Part shown: positions 32,085-42,655 of the stretch, piece by piece
Layout: the number at the start of each line of letters is the position of its first letter
How positions within the stretch are numbered: position 1 is the first letter of the stretch
DNA from: Thermodesulfovibrionia bacterium
GTDB lineage: Bacteria > Nitrospirota > Thermodesulfovibrionia > UBA6902
DNA: 64,000 bases
Direction of reading: 5' to 3'
Assembly: GCA_020057065.1 (NCBI GenBank)
Contig: JAGVGM010000349.1
Location: 1 to 64,000, forward strand
Made by a program: the position numbers and the translations under genes
Notes under the pieces: generated by a model
The model's input: only the letters and a program-made list of their open reading frames with translations
What the model was told of the DNA's origin: nothing
Database searches by the model: none

Positions 32085-35000
32085 ATGAAAAAAAATATTT
32101 TGATCCTGCATGAGAAAAAGGTTTTTATTAAATTATTTTATCTGTGGATGTGCGCTGCACTGCTGATCGGTTCTTCAATAGCGGAGGCTGGAAGTTATCA
32201 AAATACTGTTGATTTCAATGCACAGCAGGGCAGGAGTAACGTCAACACCATATGGAAACATTGTTTCACCATTCCTCAAAATGAAGTTATCAGTTCCGCA
32301 ACGCTTCAAGTTAGGTCCATGGTTTGGAGTTGGCCTACTGGCGGGATAATCGGAGAGTATGTAAGTGATTCGACAACATTTTACATAGATGCAGCGCATC
32401 GTGTTGTAAATTATTCACTGGGGTCCAGCGGTACCCATCCGGTGACCGGCAATTTCTACGTAATCAGCCGTGACCTCACGAATGTACAGGTTGAATGGCT
32501 GAAGGACGATAAATGTCTTGATGTAGAGTTGTTTACCAGTTTTGGGGGAACCTACTATTTGGACTACTCAATTCTGTCTGTCATCACTGCTGTTGATGCG
32601 GACGGCGATGGATATCCCTCAACGGTGGATTGCAATGATAAAGACAATACAATTTACCCCGGTGCGCCGGAGATATGTGACGGGAAGGCGAATGACTGTA
32701 ACAAACCTACAGCGCCTGACGGCTCAGGGGAGAGTTGGTACGGTGCAGCCTGTGACGGGCCTGATAAAGACCTCTGTACTGAGGGAAAGTATTCATGTAC
32801 AAATGCGGCGCAGGTCTGTTCGGATACATCGGGAGATAATATAGATATCTGCGATGGACTGGACAATGACTGTAACCCGACTACTGCTGACGGCTACGGG
32901 GAGAGCTGGTACGGCGTGGCCTGTGACGGGACTGACAGTGATCTCTGTAGCGAAGGCACCTATGTATGCACGAGCGGTTTACAGCTCTGTACTGATACGA
33001 CAGGGAACAATATAGATATCTGCGACGGCATTGATAATGACTGCGATCCAGGTTCACCTGACGGCTCAGAGGAAAGTTGGTACCGTTCATTCTGTGACGG
33101 GCCTGACAGTGATCTCTGTAACGAAGGGGCTTATCTTTGCCCAAACGGTTCACAGGTTTGTAATGATACGACTGGCAATAATGCAGAAGTTTGCGATGGC
33201 GAGGACAATGACTGCAACGGGGAAACAGATGAAGGGTTTGACTCGGATGCAGACGGAAAGGCCGACTGTTTAGATAATTGCCCGACAATCGCAAATGCTG
33301 ATCAGAAGGACACTGATAAGGACGGGGTCGGCAATGCATGCGATAATTGTCCGGCTTATGCCAATCCGGATCAGACGGATTCCAACAGTGACGGCATAGG
33401 CGACGCATGTACAGCTACAGGAATGCAGATACAGATATTAAAAACAATAATCAATACGAGCGCCGGCGACAAATGGAAGATAGACGTGAATGTTATCGAT
33501 CCCTCCGGAGTGCGTTTGATCCAGATATGGGTAAATAACAATAAGGAAGCGAGCTGTTACAATACGCCTTCATGTACGGATACAACCCCTGCGTTACTGG
33601 GCGAACCTTCCATTGGCGCTACAGCGATCAATGGAGACGGTATGTTCGGTGCGGAAGGGATAGTGCCCGAAGAGGCCTTCGGCATAGACTGGATGTTCGA
33701 GGACGACGACGGCGACGGATTTATGAATTATGAGGACAACTGCAGGTATTTGGCCAACCCCGGGCAGTTTGATTATGACGCAGACGGCGTTGGCGATGAC
33801 TGTGATCAGTGTGATGCGTTTCTGGCATGCGGTGCTGTTCCGCATGTGCCGGCATCGCCGGAGTATGTGTGTTTAGGCGGTGATTACGGCCTTGAGAACG
33901 GGGGGATATATTATTATGAGGCCCTTTATGATCTGGTAGATTTTAATGGATGCGGCTGTTATGACACTGACGGAGGAGCGAATTTTGCATTAAGGGGAAG
34001 AATATATCAGGAAGGTATTGATACCCTTATCATAGATTTTATGGGAAGGGAATCCTGCCGGAGCACCAGCGAATGTCAGTTCATGTATGATGATACATGT
34101 GTTAATGCCTCAACCGTCCGTGAATATTTCTGCGGAAGCGCCGGGATAGAGAGCCGGGATTTTGATTGTGACCTCGGATGTTTTCAGGGGGCTTGTGACA
34201 TAGATACAGATGGAGACGGCCTGATTAACAGACAGGATAACTGCCCCGGAATTGCAAACCCTGATCAATGGGACGGGGATGGAGATGGAATAGGGACTAT
34301 ATGTGATAATTGCCCTGGTAACGCAAACGCCAATCAACTGGATGGTGATGACGATGGCATGGGCAATGTCTGTGACAACTGTCCTGAAGATTCAAACGCT
34401 GACCAGGCAGATGTCAATGTTGATAACACTGGCGATGCATGTGATTGCTTTGATTTGCTTCAGGGGCCGAACGAAACAGGGGTGGATTGCGGCGGCGACT
34501 GCGGTGCATGTATTGCGTGCTCATGGTGCGGAGGAAGTGTTAGTCCCATAAGGATAAAGGGTGAGCCCAATGCGGGTCAGATAGATGTCGTATTCGTCGC
34601 ACACGATAATTTTGCCGGAGACATGGTTACATTCAATACCCAGGTGCTGAACACTATCCGCTCTGCATACTTCACAATGGATACGCTGTCGGTAGATCCC
34701 GTTCCTGCGGATTACAAGGACAGATACAACTTCTATCAGTATACCGGAGGTGTTGCCGACAGGATGGGCTGCAACGCCGAGCTTCCGGGGATATCAGAAC
34801 ACAATGACTTTCTGGCCTGGTGCGTCCCGCTTTGTATATTTGCCGGCCCATTCGGATGCTTCTGCTGGGCTGATGAGCCGGAGACCTTCTGGGACCGTGC
34901 GCCGTTCACAGACTCTGCGGCGATACTGTCTGCCAACGCGACAGGCGGGTGTACGGACAGACTCGGACCGCCAAGCAGATGGATCGGAGACGCGGGCGAT

Positions 35001-36569
35001 ATGGATGAATCGATCCATGAGTCAATGCATTCGGTCTTCAGCCTCGTGGATGAATATTGCGGGAATACATTATATACACAGAACGATCCGCTGCCGAATG
35101 TCTGGAGCTCGCTGGATAACTGTCAGGATGATGCTTTGGCCGCGGGATGGACCCTGGGAAACTGCCGTCAGATTGCAAGCGGAGGCTGTTCAAAGAGCTA
35201 TTACCGGTATGACCCGGATGTCCCGAATCAGGATGTTATGACATGTAACTGTGCAGGATATAACTTCTATGAGGCCGACGTCAGAAAGATCAACTACGTC
35301 TATGACAACTGGCCCGTAAGCGACACGAAAGGGGTGTTGATTTATTTCAACATGAATAACGGTGTGATCACTGCACTGTTATCGAAGGTTGTTGACAGCC
35401 ATCCGGACCTCGGCCTGCAGTATCCGTCCTTTATGGGCGAGATGCTGTCCTCAGGCGGTCAGGTACTGAAGAGCTTCGGGATATGGGACCCGAGGATACA
35501 GATCGGTGATGACGCAGAGATCAAAGAAAATGTTAATTTTGAGGTGATCATTCCGTTCTCCAATGCCCTGAAGACATTTTTGATAAAGAAGACTGATACA
35601 GGGGAAGTACTGGTCACTGTCGATCTGACCGCAACATTGAGCAATTATTGCTTCAGCACGAATTATCAGAGCGATGAATGCCAGACCGTGCTCGATCTCG
35701 ATGGAGACAGTGTTCCGGGTATGGCGGACAACTGTCCACCTGTTGCAAATTCGGACCAGAAGGATTCAGACAGCGACAAGCTTGGCGATGCCTGTGACAA
35801 CTGTCCGAATACTGCCAATTCAGACCAACTCGATACAGATGCTGACGGCCTCGGTGATGCCTGCGATCCTGATGACGACAATGACGGCATTCCCGATAAC
35901 TGGGAACTTCAATATGGATTAGACCCTAAGAAAAGCTCAGATGGAACAGAGGACCCTGACAATGATGGATTCAACAATCTCCAGGAATACCAGTGGAACA
36001 CGGATCCTAAAGACCCTGAATCGAAACCAATGAATGTAACGATCGATCTTGGAACAGGATTTAATCTGATCAGTTATTCAGGGAAAAACAATCCACCGGT
36101 CAAGGCTTTTGAATTCATAAAGATGCTTGGCAGTTCACAGGAGATTGAGAGCGTGATGAGATTTGACAACACATCTGGAAGTTATAAAGAAGTAAGGTAC
36201 AATGCTTCGGGTACGCCTGAAGGAGACAACGTCGAATTGATAAACGGAGAAGGATATATTGTCTACTCAAAGGCTGCAAAGACAGTTGATCTTATTTTCA
36301 GCGATCAGTGTTCAGTGACAGGGCTGAAGAGTGGGGTGAATTTGATAGGGCCGCCGTGTGTTTCTGTGAGCATGACAGCATATCAGCTTCTTCAGCAGAT
36401 CGGTGATGATATATTTGTCTCAAGCGTACAGCGTTTTAATGCAGAGATCGGAAAGTTCGAGACCGCAGGTTATCTCAGCGGTCAGCCTGCCGGCGTGGAC
36501 TTCCAGATTAAAGCAGGGGAGGGGTATTTTATTTATATGAAGCAGGATGTGGGCGGCTTTCAGCCGTGA
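32085..36569 (+). CDS. Secreted M64-like (IgA-peptidase-type) metallopeptidase with MopE/TSP3 repeats and the shared C-terminal module
   Basis: [11 protein letters not shown]..., [17 protein letters not shown]; ends [17 protein letters not shown]. Confidence 0.88.
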   Translation: MKKNILILHEKKVFIKLFYLWMCAALLIGSSIAEAGSYQNTVDFNAQQGRSNVNTIWKHCFTIPQNEVISSATLQVRSMVWSWPTGGIIGEYVSDSTTFYIDAAHRVVNYSLGSSGTHPVTGNFYVISRDLTNVQVEWLKDDKCLDVELFTSFGGTYYLDYSILSVITAVDADGDGYPSTVDCNDKDNTIYPGAPEICDGKANDCNKPTAPDGSGESWYGAACDGPDKDLCTEGKYSCTNAAQVCSDTSGDNIDICDGLDNDCNPTTADGYGESWYGVACDGTDSDLCSEGTYVCTSGLQLCTDTTGNNIDICDGIDNDCDPGSPDGSEESWYRSFCDGPDSDLCNEGAYLCPNGSQVCNDTTGNNAEVCDGEDNDCNGETDEGFDSDADGKADCLDNCPTIANADQKDTDKDGVGNACDNCPAYANPDQTDSNSDGIGDACTATGMQIQILKTIINTSAGDKWKIDVNVIDPSGVRLIQIWVNNNKEASCYNTPSCTDTTPALLGEPSIGATAINGDGMFGAEGIVPEEAFGIDWMFEDDDGDGFMNYEDNCRYLANPGQFDYDADGVGDDCDQCDAFLACGAVPHVPASPEYVCLGGDYGLENGGIYYYEALYDLVDFNGCGCYDTDGGANFALRGRIYQEGIDTLIIDFMGRESCRSTSECQFMYDDTCVNASTVREYFCGSAGIESRDFDCDLGCFQGACDIDTDGDGLINRQDNCPGIANPDQWDGDGDGIGTICDNCPGNANANQLDGDDDGMGNVCDNCPEDSNADQADVNVDNTGDACDCFDLLQGPNETGVDCGGDCGACIACSWCGGSVSPIRIKGEPNAGQIDVVFVAHDNFAGDMVTFNTQVLNTIRSAYFTMDTLSVDPVPADYKDRYNFYQYTGGVADRMGCNAELPGISEHNDFLAWCVPLCIFAGPFGCFCWADEPETFWDRAPFTDSAAILSANATGGCTDRLGPPSRWIGDAGDMDESIHESMHSVFSLVDEYCGNTLYTQNDPLPNVWSSLDNCQDDALAAGWTLGNCRQIASGGCSKSYYRYDPDVPNQDVMTCNCAGYNFYEADVRKINYVYDNWPVSDTKGVLIYFNMNNGVITALLSKVVDSHPDLGLQYPSFMGEMLSSGGQVLKSFGIWDPRIQIGDDAEIKENVNFEVIIPFSNALKTFLIKKTDTGEVLVTVDLTATLSNYCFSTNYQSDECQTVLDLDGDSVPGMADNCPPVANSDQKDSDSDKLGDACDNCPNTANSDQLDTDADGLGDACDPDDDNDGIPDNWELQYGLDPKKSSDGTEDPDNDGFNNLQEYQWNTDPKDPESKPMNVTIDLGTGFNLISYSGKNNPPVKAFEFIKMLGSSQEIESVMRFDNTSGSYKEVRYNASGTPEGDNVELINGEGYIVYSKAAKTVDLIFSDQCSVTGLKSGVNLIGPPCVSVSMTAYQLLQQIGDDIFVSSVQRFNAEIGKFETAGYLSGQPAGVDFQIKAGEGYFIYMKQDVGGFQP

Positions 36570-36865
36570 GAATTCATAAAAGACAGTTGCGAGTTACGAG
36601 TTGCGGGTTGCGGGAAAAGACGCCAGATCAAGATGTGACGGGGTTTAAGCCGTATGATTTTCTTATTGACAACTGTTGAAGATAGCTGGTTTACTAATGA
36701 AGCAGAAATAAAGAGACTTGAGATCGGTCTGGACAAAACAAAAAAAGAAATTGCAAAGTTTGAGGAAAAGTATTCCATGAATATGTCGCTAACTGATTAT
36801 CTCCGGTCTTTCTCTATTGGCACATGAGTTTTATAAACTTAAATCTTGCAAGTGAGGTGTAAGGC

Positions 36866-37054
36866 ATGGAAATTTTAAAATCAAAACTGGAAGGTCTTTT
36901 AAAGGAGCTTCCTGAAAAAGTGGATATCGAAGATGTTATTTACCGGATATATCTTTTACAGAAAATTGAGGAAGGGGAGATAGATATTAAAGAAGGCAGA
37001 ACCCTTTCTCATAAAGAAGCGCTTGAAAGGCTGTCGAAGAAATGGCAGCACTAA
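36866..37054 (+). CDS. Putative antitoxin (RelB-like position)
   Basis: 62-aa ORF overlapping the ParE-like toxin by 13 nt. Confidence 0.65.
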   Translation: MEILKSKLEGLLKELPEKVDIEDVIYRIYLLQKIEEGEIDIKEGRTLSHKEALERLSKKWQH

Positions 37055-37347
37055 TTTGGTCTGAAAGAGCGATATCCGATATTGAGAACATTTACGATTA
37101 CATTACACATGATTCACCCATGTATGCCCGGTTGACATCAGAGAGTATTGTTGAATCTGTTGAAAGATTGCAGAGCTTTCCTGAATCAGGACGCCATCTG
37201 CCGGAATTTTCACAGTTGCCTTACAAGGAGGTAATAATCGGCAATTACCGGGTAATTTACAAACATGATTCAGGAACGAATGAAGTAAAGATTATTACAG
37301 TTGTACACGGCAGCCGTCTTTTAACAAAAGTGATTCTTTCAGAATAA
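37042..37347 (+). CDS. ParE/RelE-family toxin
   Basis: MAALIWSERAISDIENIYDYI...ESGRHLPEF...YKEVIIGNYRVIYKH...VVHGSR. Confidence 0.85.
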   Translation: MAALIWSERAISDIENIYDYITHDSPMYARLTSESIVESVERLQSFPESGRHLPEFSQLPYKEVIIGNYRVIYKHDSGTNEVKIITVVHGSRLLTKVILSE

Positions 37348-37677
37348 ACGATTATTCTTAGGGTAATGTCAAAAGTTTTATGAAAAAAGACAAGAAAACA
37401 TGAAACCACAGAAAAAGAATTTCACCACAGAGCACACAGAGAAAAAGATTTTTAAATTTAAACACTCTGTGAACTCAGTGGTTTCTTTTAACTCATTGAT
37501 ATTTATTAACGGTCTTAAAATAATAACGATATTATTTATAAAATCCCACCTAACCTCCCTTTGCCAAAGGGAGGCGAGGGGAGTTTTCATCATAAAATTT
37601 GAAAACGGCCGTTTTTAAGGATATTTTTATTGAGAATGTCATTGCGGTTCTGATAATATTAGACTAATGGAGGGAAT

Positions 37678-37992
37678 ATGATAACAAGTTCCAAATTACA
37701 TCTATACGTTGAAAGTAGCGAGGGGATATGCGGAGGAGAGCCTGTGCTTACCGGAACAAGAATTCCTGTTAAGATAGTTATAGGCTGGTTTAAGAGGGGC
37801 AAAGAAGTAGATGAAATAGTTGCTATGTATCCAAATATCAACCATGCAATGGTATATGACGCCCTTTCCTACTATTATGATCACAAAGAGGAAGTTGATA
37901 AATTACTGAAGGAAAATACTATTGAATATCAATTGAAGCGCACCGAGGGCGAGGGTTGGAGAAGCCAAAGCTATATCTTGACGAAGACATAA
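37678..37992 (+). CDS. DUF433 (antitoxin-like) protein
   Basis: ICGGEPVLTGTRIPVKIVIGWFKRGKEVDEIVAMYP, classical DUF433. Confidence 0.85.
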   Translation: MITSSKLHLYVESSEGICGGEPVLTGTRIPVKIVIGWFKRGKEVDEIVAMYPNINHAMVYDALSYYYDHKEEVDKLLKENTIEYQLKRTEGEGWRSQSYILTKT

Positions 37993-38297
37993 CGGATTTA
38001 CTTGCAAGAGTCTTGCGCACAATGGGATATGATGTGGTAAGCGCTCATGAAGTCAAAATGCAAAGCAGGTTTGATGAGGAACAAGTTAGTTATGCAATAA
38101 AAGATAAAAGGGCTATGTTGACCTGCAATATCTCACATTTCACAAATCTTGCCCGGAAATGCTATGAGAATAAAATATCACATTTCGGAATAATTGTGAC
38201 ACCTCAATTAGATTTTAAGGAAATGTTAAAACGGACAATTAACTTGTTAGACAATAATTCTTCCGACGATCTGAAAGACAGATATATCTGGCTGTAG
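37956..38297 (+). CDS. DUF5615 PIN-like protein
   Basis: KLYLDEDITDLLARVLRTMGYDVVSAHE; overlaps the DUF433 3' end. Confidence 0.85.
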   Translation: MEKPKLYLDEDITDLLARVLRTMGYDVVSAHEVKMQSRFDEEQVSYAIKDKRAMLTCNISHFTNLARKCYENKISHFGIIVTPQLDFKEMLKRTINLLDNNSSDDLKDRYIWL

Positions 38298-38334
38298 AGC
38301 TTCTTGTAAAAGTCCCTGCAAAATGACTTGGGCC

Positions 38335-38416
38335 GTCATACCCGTGAAAACGGGTATCCAGAAGCCGTTGTTTTTCAAAGAAATTGGATTCCCGCTCAAC
38401 AGACTGCGGGAATGAC
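38335..38416. repeat. Dispersed palindromic element
   Basis: GTCATACCCGTGAAAACGGGTATCC...GGATTCCCGCTC...GCGGGAATGAC. Confidence 0.7.
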
Positions 38417-38466
38417 TCTAATGTATTTTTACTTTTAACCTCATTAGTAATACAAGGAGGTCTCAC

Positions 38467-41400
38467 ATGTTTAAACGCATTTCGATTCTTGGTGTCACAG
38501 TAATATTTCTATTCCTTTTTGCTTATAGTGTTTTCGCAGCCGGTGTCATCCAGCTTCCCCAGACAGGGCAGACGAAGTGTTATAACTCATCTGGTACAGA
38601 GATTGCCTGTGCAGGCACGGGACAGGATGGGGAGATACGGGCAGGGGTGCTATGGCCGAATCCGAGATTTACAGTAGGGACAGGCGCTGAGTCTGATTGT
38701 GTTACAGATAATCTTACAGGTCTTATGTGGCCTAAGAATGGGAATCTTCTGAATCGCGGAGAGAGCTGGAATGTCGCCATTGATTATGCCAATAATTTAA
38801 CCCTGTGCGGTTACTCAGACTGGCGGCTTCCAAATATAACAGAACATAGAAGCCTTATTGACTACTCAAGATATAATCCTGCCTTACCGGCAGGGTATCC
38901 TTTCACCAATTTGCAGTCCGTCGGCTACTGGTCGTCTACTGCCTACGCAGGCTACACGGGCTACACAAACGGCGCGTGGATCGTCGATATGTGGTATGGC
39001 TACGTGGGCTACGACGATAAGGGCAACGGCGACTACTATGTCTGGCCGGTACGTTCAGGACAGGTGGGTGGGTCCTTTAGTTATTCGAAAATTTGGAAGA
39101 CCGGGCAGACCGTAAGCTATCGTTCGGGCGATGATGGCGATTTAGAAATGGGCGTTGCATGGCCCAATCCGAGGTTTACGGTAGGGACTGGCGCTGAAGT
39201 TGATTGCATTACAGATAATCTTACAGGACTTATGTGGTCTCGAAACGCAAACTTTGCAGGATCTATGAATGGGAATGCGGCTCTTAACTATGCCAACAAT
39301 TTAACCTTGTGCGGATATTCAGACTGGCGTCTTCCAAATATAACAGAACATAGAAGCCTTATTGACTACTCAAGATATAATCCTGTCTTACCGGCAGGGT
39401 ATCCTTTCACCAATGTGCAGTCCAGTTATTACTGGTCGTCTACTACCATCGCGTACTACACAAGCCTCGCGTGGCTCGTCGATATGGCGCTTGGCGACGA
39501 TGCTGGCGGCAATATCTACTACGCCAGCGGCTCTGTCTGGCCGGTCCGCGGCGGACAAGTTGCATCATCATGTATCGATAATGACAGTGACGGATACGGT
39601 AATCCCGGCAATGCATCCTGTAGGAGTGGAAGTGCAACCGACTGCAATGATAATAACAACGCTATTTATCCGGGCGCTCCTGAGATGTGTGCTGACGGCA
39701 TTGATAATGATTGCGACAGCTTGATTGATCTTTCTGATACAGACTGCGCTCTTTATGATGGTGATAAAGATGGAATAGCTGATATTAATGACAATTGCAC
39801 AGGATTGGCAAATCCTGATCAACTGGATACCGATGGCGACAAACAGGGAGATGCCTGTGATACCGATGATGATAATGACGGGGTTCTTGATATCTCGGAT
39901 AATTGCCCCCTTATTGCAAATATAAATCAGACTGATGCGGATAACGATGGACTTGGCGATATTTGTGAACCACTTTCTATTTGTATTACTGACCCGGATT
40001 GTGATGATGATGGTTTGCCTGACGGATGGGAGGTGTTGGGTCATAACGGATTAGATCTGAAAAAAATGGGGGCAAGTCCTATCAGAAAAGATATCTTTAT
40101 TGAGATCGACTGGATGGAGGATGAAACCCACAGTCATAAACCTTATTCCAAAGCGTTGGAGATGGTAGAAGCTGCATTCAACAATGCGCCTGTTAAAAAT
40201 CCGGATGAGAGCAGTGGGATAACACCCCATATTGATTTGAGTAACAAAGTAGATCATATCGATACTATTACTTTTGATAAAGCGACTGGTGAAAATAAAG
40301 ATTTCTATGATATTAAAAATAATAAAGACAATTTTGAATCAGAAAAACGCAGAGATGTATATCATTATGCTCTTTTTGCTCATCAGTTGACAGGTGGGGG
40401 TTGTACATCAGGTTTTGCTGAACTCTGGGGGAATGACCTCATGGTTTCACTTGGTGGAATCATAGTTGGTGAAAATAAACCATGCTGGGGGGATACACCT
40501 ACTAACTTTCAGTCTGTAGGATCTATTAATGAGCAGGCAGGAACTTTGATGCATGAGCTTGGACATAACCTTGGTTTGCGGCATGGAGGGAATGAAGATG
40601 AAGACTCCGATCCCGGACAGGATGGCAAGCCGGGGGTAGCAAGTAAGGATGATGATAACAATGGAGTTATAGATGATCCGCATGAATTATGTCCTAAGAT
40701 AGTTAGATATGGGGATGATATTTGTACAGGGGATCGTACTGAACCCGGACCTGATGGCAAGCCTGGGGTAGCTGATTTTGATGACAATTATAATGGAGAA
40801 AAAGATGATCTACAAGAATTATGCCCCAGGGGAATTATATTCGGGGATGATATTTGTTCTGGATATGGTGTGGATGAAAAACCCGGAAGAGCTTTAATAG
40901 ATGATGATGATGATGGAGTTATTGATAATGATAGTGAATTTTGTCCAGTTGACGTTAATAATAACTTGGTGATTTATGGTGATGATATTTGTGAAGGTGC
41001 TAAGGCAACAAAACCAAATCACCTTAGCGTAATGAACTATTCATTTCAAATGCCGACGTTCGGACTGCAGCGGCTTGATTATTCACGTAAAAAACTCCTT
41101 GATCTTAATGAAAGGAGGCTTAATGAATTCTTGGGTATTGGGGTAAACGACAGTACAAAATATAGCTGTAATGGAAATATCTCAAATCCTGATCCCAAAG
41201 AAATTTATACCGATTGGAATTGTGATGGAATTTTTCAAATGCAGACACGGGTAGAGGCAAATATCAATAATTTATCATATGGTAGAAATAAGCCCTATTT
41301 TAGCCTTATTTTTAGCAATAAATTGAGAAGCATAAATGAGTGGGAAAATATCTTTCTTAACTTTAGAGACTCAGGTCAGTTTGAAGACGGCGTGCATACA

Positions 41401-42357
41401 ATGGTTATCGAGAATGAGTTGACAGCAGAACAGGCAGCCTTGATCCCAGCTATCACGCTTCCTGCTGAAGTGTGTGACGGCCTTGATAATGACGATAATG
41501 GATCGATAGATGAAGGATATGACGCTGATGGTGATGGAATCGTTGACTGCTTTGATAATTGTCCGTTCTATGTTAATCCGGATCAGGAAGACTCTGATAA
41601 GGATGGCTTTGGTGACCTTTGCGATAAAGATATGGATAATGATCTGCTGGACGATTCTTATGAACAGGGCCATGCAGGTATGGACCCATCAAACCCTGAT
41701 ACGGATGGGGATGGTATTTTAGACGGTGAAGAGGATGCGGATGGAGACGGGTTTACAAATACAGAGGAGCAAATGGCAGGGACAGACCCTGTAAATAATA
41801 ATACTTTCCCGAAATTGCTGGATGTTACTATAGATCTTCAGAAAGGGTTTAACTCTATTAACTTACCCATAGATTCGGAGCGGCTGCCTTTTCTGGTCCC
41901 GTCTATCTACCTGTTAGGTTCACGCGATGAGATTGAAAAGGTAATGATATTTAACCGCCTAACCGGAAAATTTAACGAGGCAAGCTTTAACGATCAGGGT
42001 TACCCTGTTGGAGATATTATCTCAATTGAGAAAGACAAAGGTTTGCTGGTTTACGCAAAGAACCCAAAAACAGTTGCATATTCAGTGCTGATAGCATGCC
42101 CTTCCTATGATCTTAAAACCGGCTTCAACCATGTCGGTTTTCCATGTGCTTCTTCAGACATGACCGCGTATCAGTTATTGGATAAGATAGGTGGTAAAGA
42201 CTTCGTCTCCAGTATACAGCGATATAACACTGACACCGGCAAGTTTGAGACCGCGGGTTATCTGAACGGTCAGCCTGCTGGTGTGAACTTCCAGATAAAG
42301 GCAGGGGAGGGATATTTTATTTACATGAAGCAGGAGGTGAGCGGCTTTCAGCCGTGA
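38467..42357 (+). CDS. Secreted protein: two tandem DUF1566/Lcl-like domains with putative DGR variable regions, TSP3-type repeats, metzincin-like protease domain, shared C-terminal module
   Basis: Signal peptide; WRLPNITEHRSLIDYSRYNP...YWSST...VDM...WPVR twice; TLMHELGHNLGLRHGG; downstream LSVMNYSF possible Met-turn; ends [17 protein letters not shown]. Confidence 0.9.
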   Translation: MFKRISILGVTVIFLFLFAYSVFAAGVIQLPQTGQTKCYNSSGTEIACAGTGQDGEIRAGVLWPNPRFTVGTGAESDCVTDNLTGLMWPKNGNLLNRGESWNVAIDYANNLTLCGYSDWRLPNITEHRSLIDYSRYNPALPAGYPFTNLQSVGYWSSTAYAGYTGYTNGAWIVDMWYGYVGYDDKGNGDYYVWPVRSGQVGGSFSYSKIWKTGQTVSYRSGDDGDLEMGVAWPNPRFTVGTGAEVDCITDNLTGLMWSRNANFAGSMNGNAALNYANNLTLCGYSDWRLPNITEHRSLIDYSRYNPVLPAGYPFTNVQSSYYWSSTTIAYYTSLAWLVDMALGDDAGGNIYYASGSVWPVRGGQVASSCIDNDSDGYGNPGNASCRSGSATDCNDNNNAIYPGAPEMCADGIDNDCDSLIDLSDTDCALYDGDKDGIADINDNCTGLANPDQLDTDGDKQGDACDTDDDNDGVLDISDNCPLIANINQTDADNDGLGDICEPLSICITDPDCDDDGLPDGWEVLGHNGLDLKKMGASPIRKDIFIEIDWMEDETHSHKPYSKALEMVEAAFNNAPVKNPDESSGITPHIDLSNKVDHIDTITFDKATGENKDFYDIKNNKDNFESEKRRDVYHYALFAHQLTGGGCTSGFAELWGNDLMVSLGGIIVGENKPCWGDTPTNFQSVGSINEQAGTLMHELGHNLGLRHGGNEDEDSDPGQDGKPGVASKDDDNNGVIDDPHELCPKIVRYGDDICTGDRTEPGPDGKPGVADFDDNYNGEKDDLQELCPRGIIFGDDICSGYGVDEKPGRALIDDDDDGVIDNDSEFCPVDVNNNLVIYGDDICEGAKATKPNHLSVMNYSFQMPTFGLQRLDYSRKKLLDLNERRLNEFLGIGVNDSTKYSCNGNISNPDPKEIYTDWNCDGIFQMQTRVEANINNLSYGRNKPYFSLIFSNKLRSINEWENIFLNFRDSGQFEDGVHTMVIENELTAEQAALIPAITLPAEVCDGLDNDDNGSIDEGYDADGDGIVDCFDNCPFYVNPDQEDSDKDGFGDLCDKDMDNDLLDDSYEQGHAGMDPSNPDTDGDGILDGEEDADGDGFTNTEEQMAGTDPVNNNTFPKLLDVTIDLQKGFNSINLPIDSERLPFLVPSIYLLGSRDEIEKVMIFNRLTGKFNEASFNDQGYPVGDIISIEKDKGLLVYAKNPKTVAYSVLIACPSYDLKTGFNHVGFPCASSDMTAYQLLDKIGGKDFVSSIQRYNTDTGKFETAGYLNGQPAGVNFQIKAGEGYFIYMKQEVSGFQP
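38941..39039 (+). other. Putative DGR variable region A (33 codons)
   Basis: NNC/NNT/NNG-rich codons AYAGYTGYTNGAWIVDMWYGYVGYDDKGNGDYY between invariant YWSST and VWPVR; see finding. Confidence 0.7.
39445..39534 (+). other. Putative DGR variable region B (30 codons)
   Basis: TIAYYTSLAWLVDMALGDDAGGNIYYASGS between invariant YWSST and VWPVR; third codon positions match region A at 27/30. Confidence 0.7.
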
Positions 42358-42527
42358 GAATTCATAAAAGACAGTTGCGAGTTACGAGTTGCGAGTTGCG
42401 GGAAAAGATGCAGGATGAGCCATAGCGATAAAGCGCGGAAGTCGGTAAGCGCGGAAGCGGGAAAGACTTAAACTGACCAATGCTTTTTTTATTTTGCTGA
42501 TTGCTGATAGCTGAACGCTGAGAGCTA
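42358..42527 (+). repeat. 3'-spacer composite with heptamers
   Basis: GAATTCATAAAAGACAGTTGCGAGTTACGAGTTGCGAGTTGCGGG...GAAAGACTTAAACTGACCAATGC...GCTGATTGCTGATAGCTGAACGCTGAGAGCT. Confidence 0.85.
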
Positions 42528-42655
42528 ACTGCTTTCAGCATAAAATATAGCTTGAATCATAACAGGAAATGACCACAGGATATAAGTTATATTAAATAAG
42601 CTTACATTATTCTGTCCCCCGTTACGGGATAAATCCTCAATCAGGAGGCTTCGCC

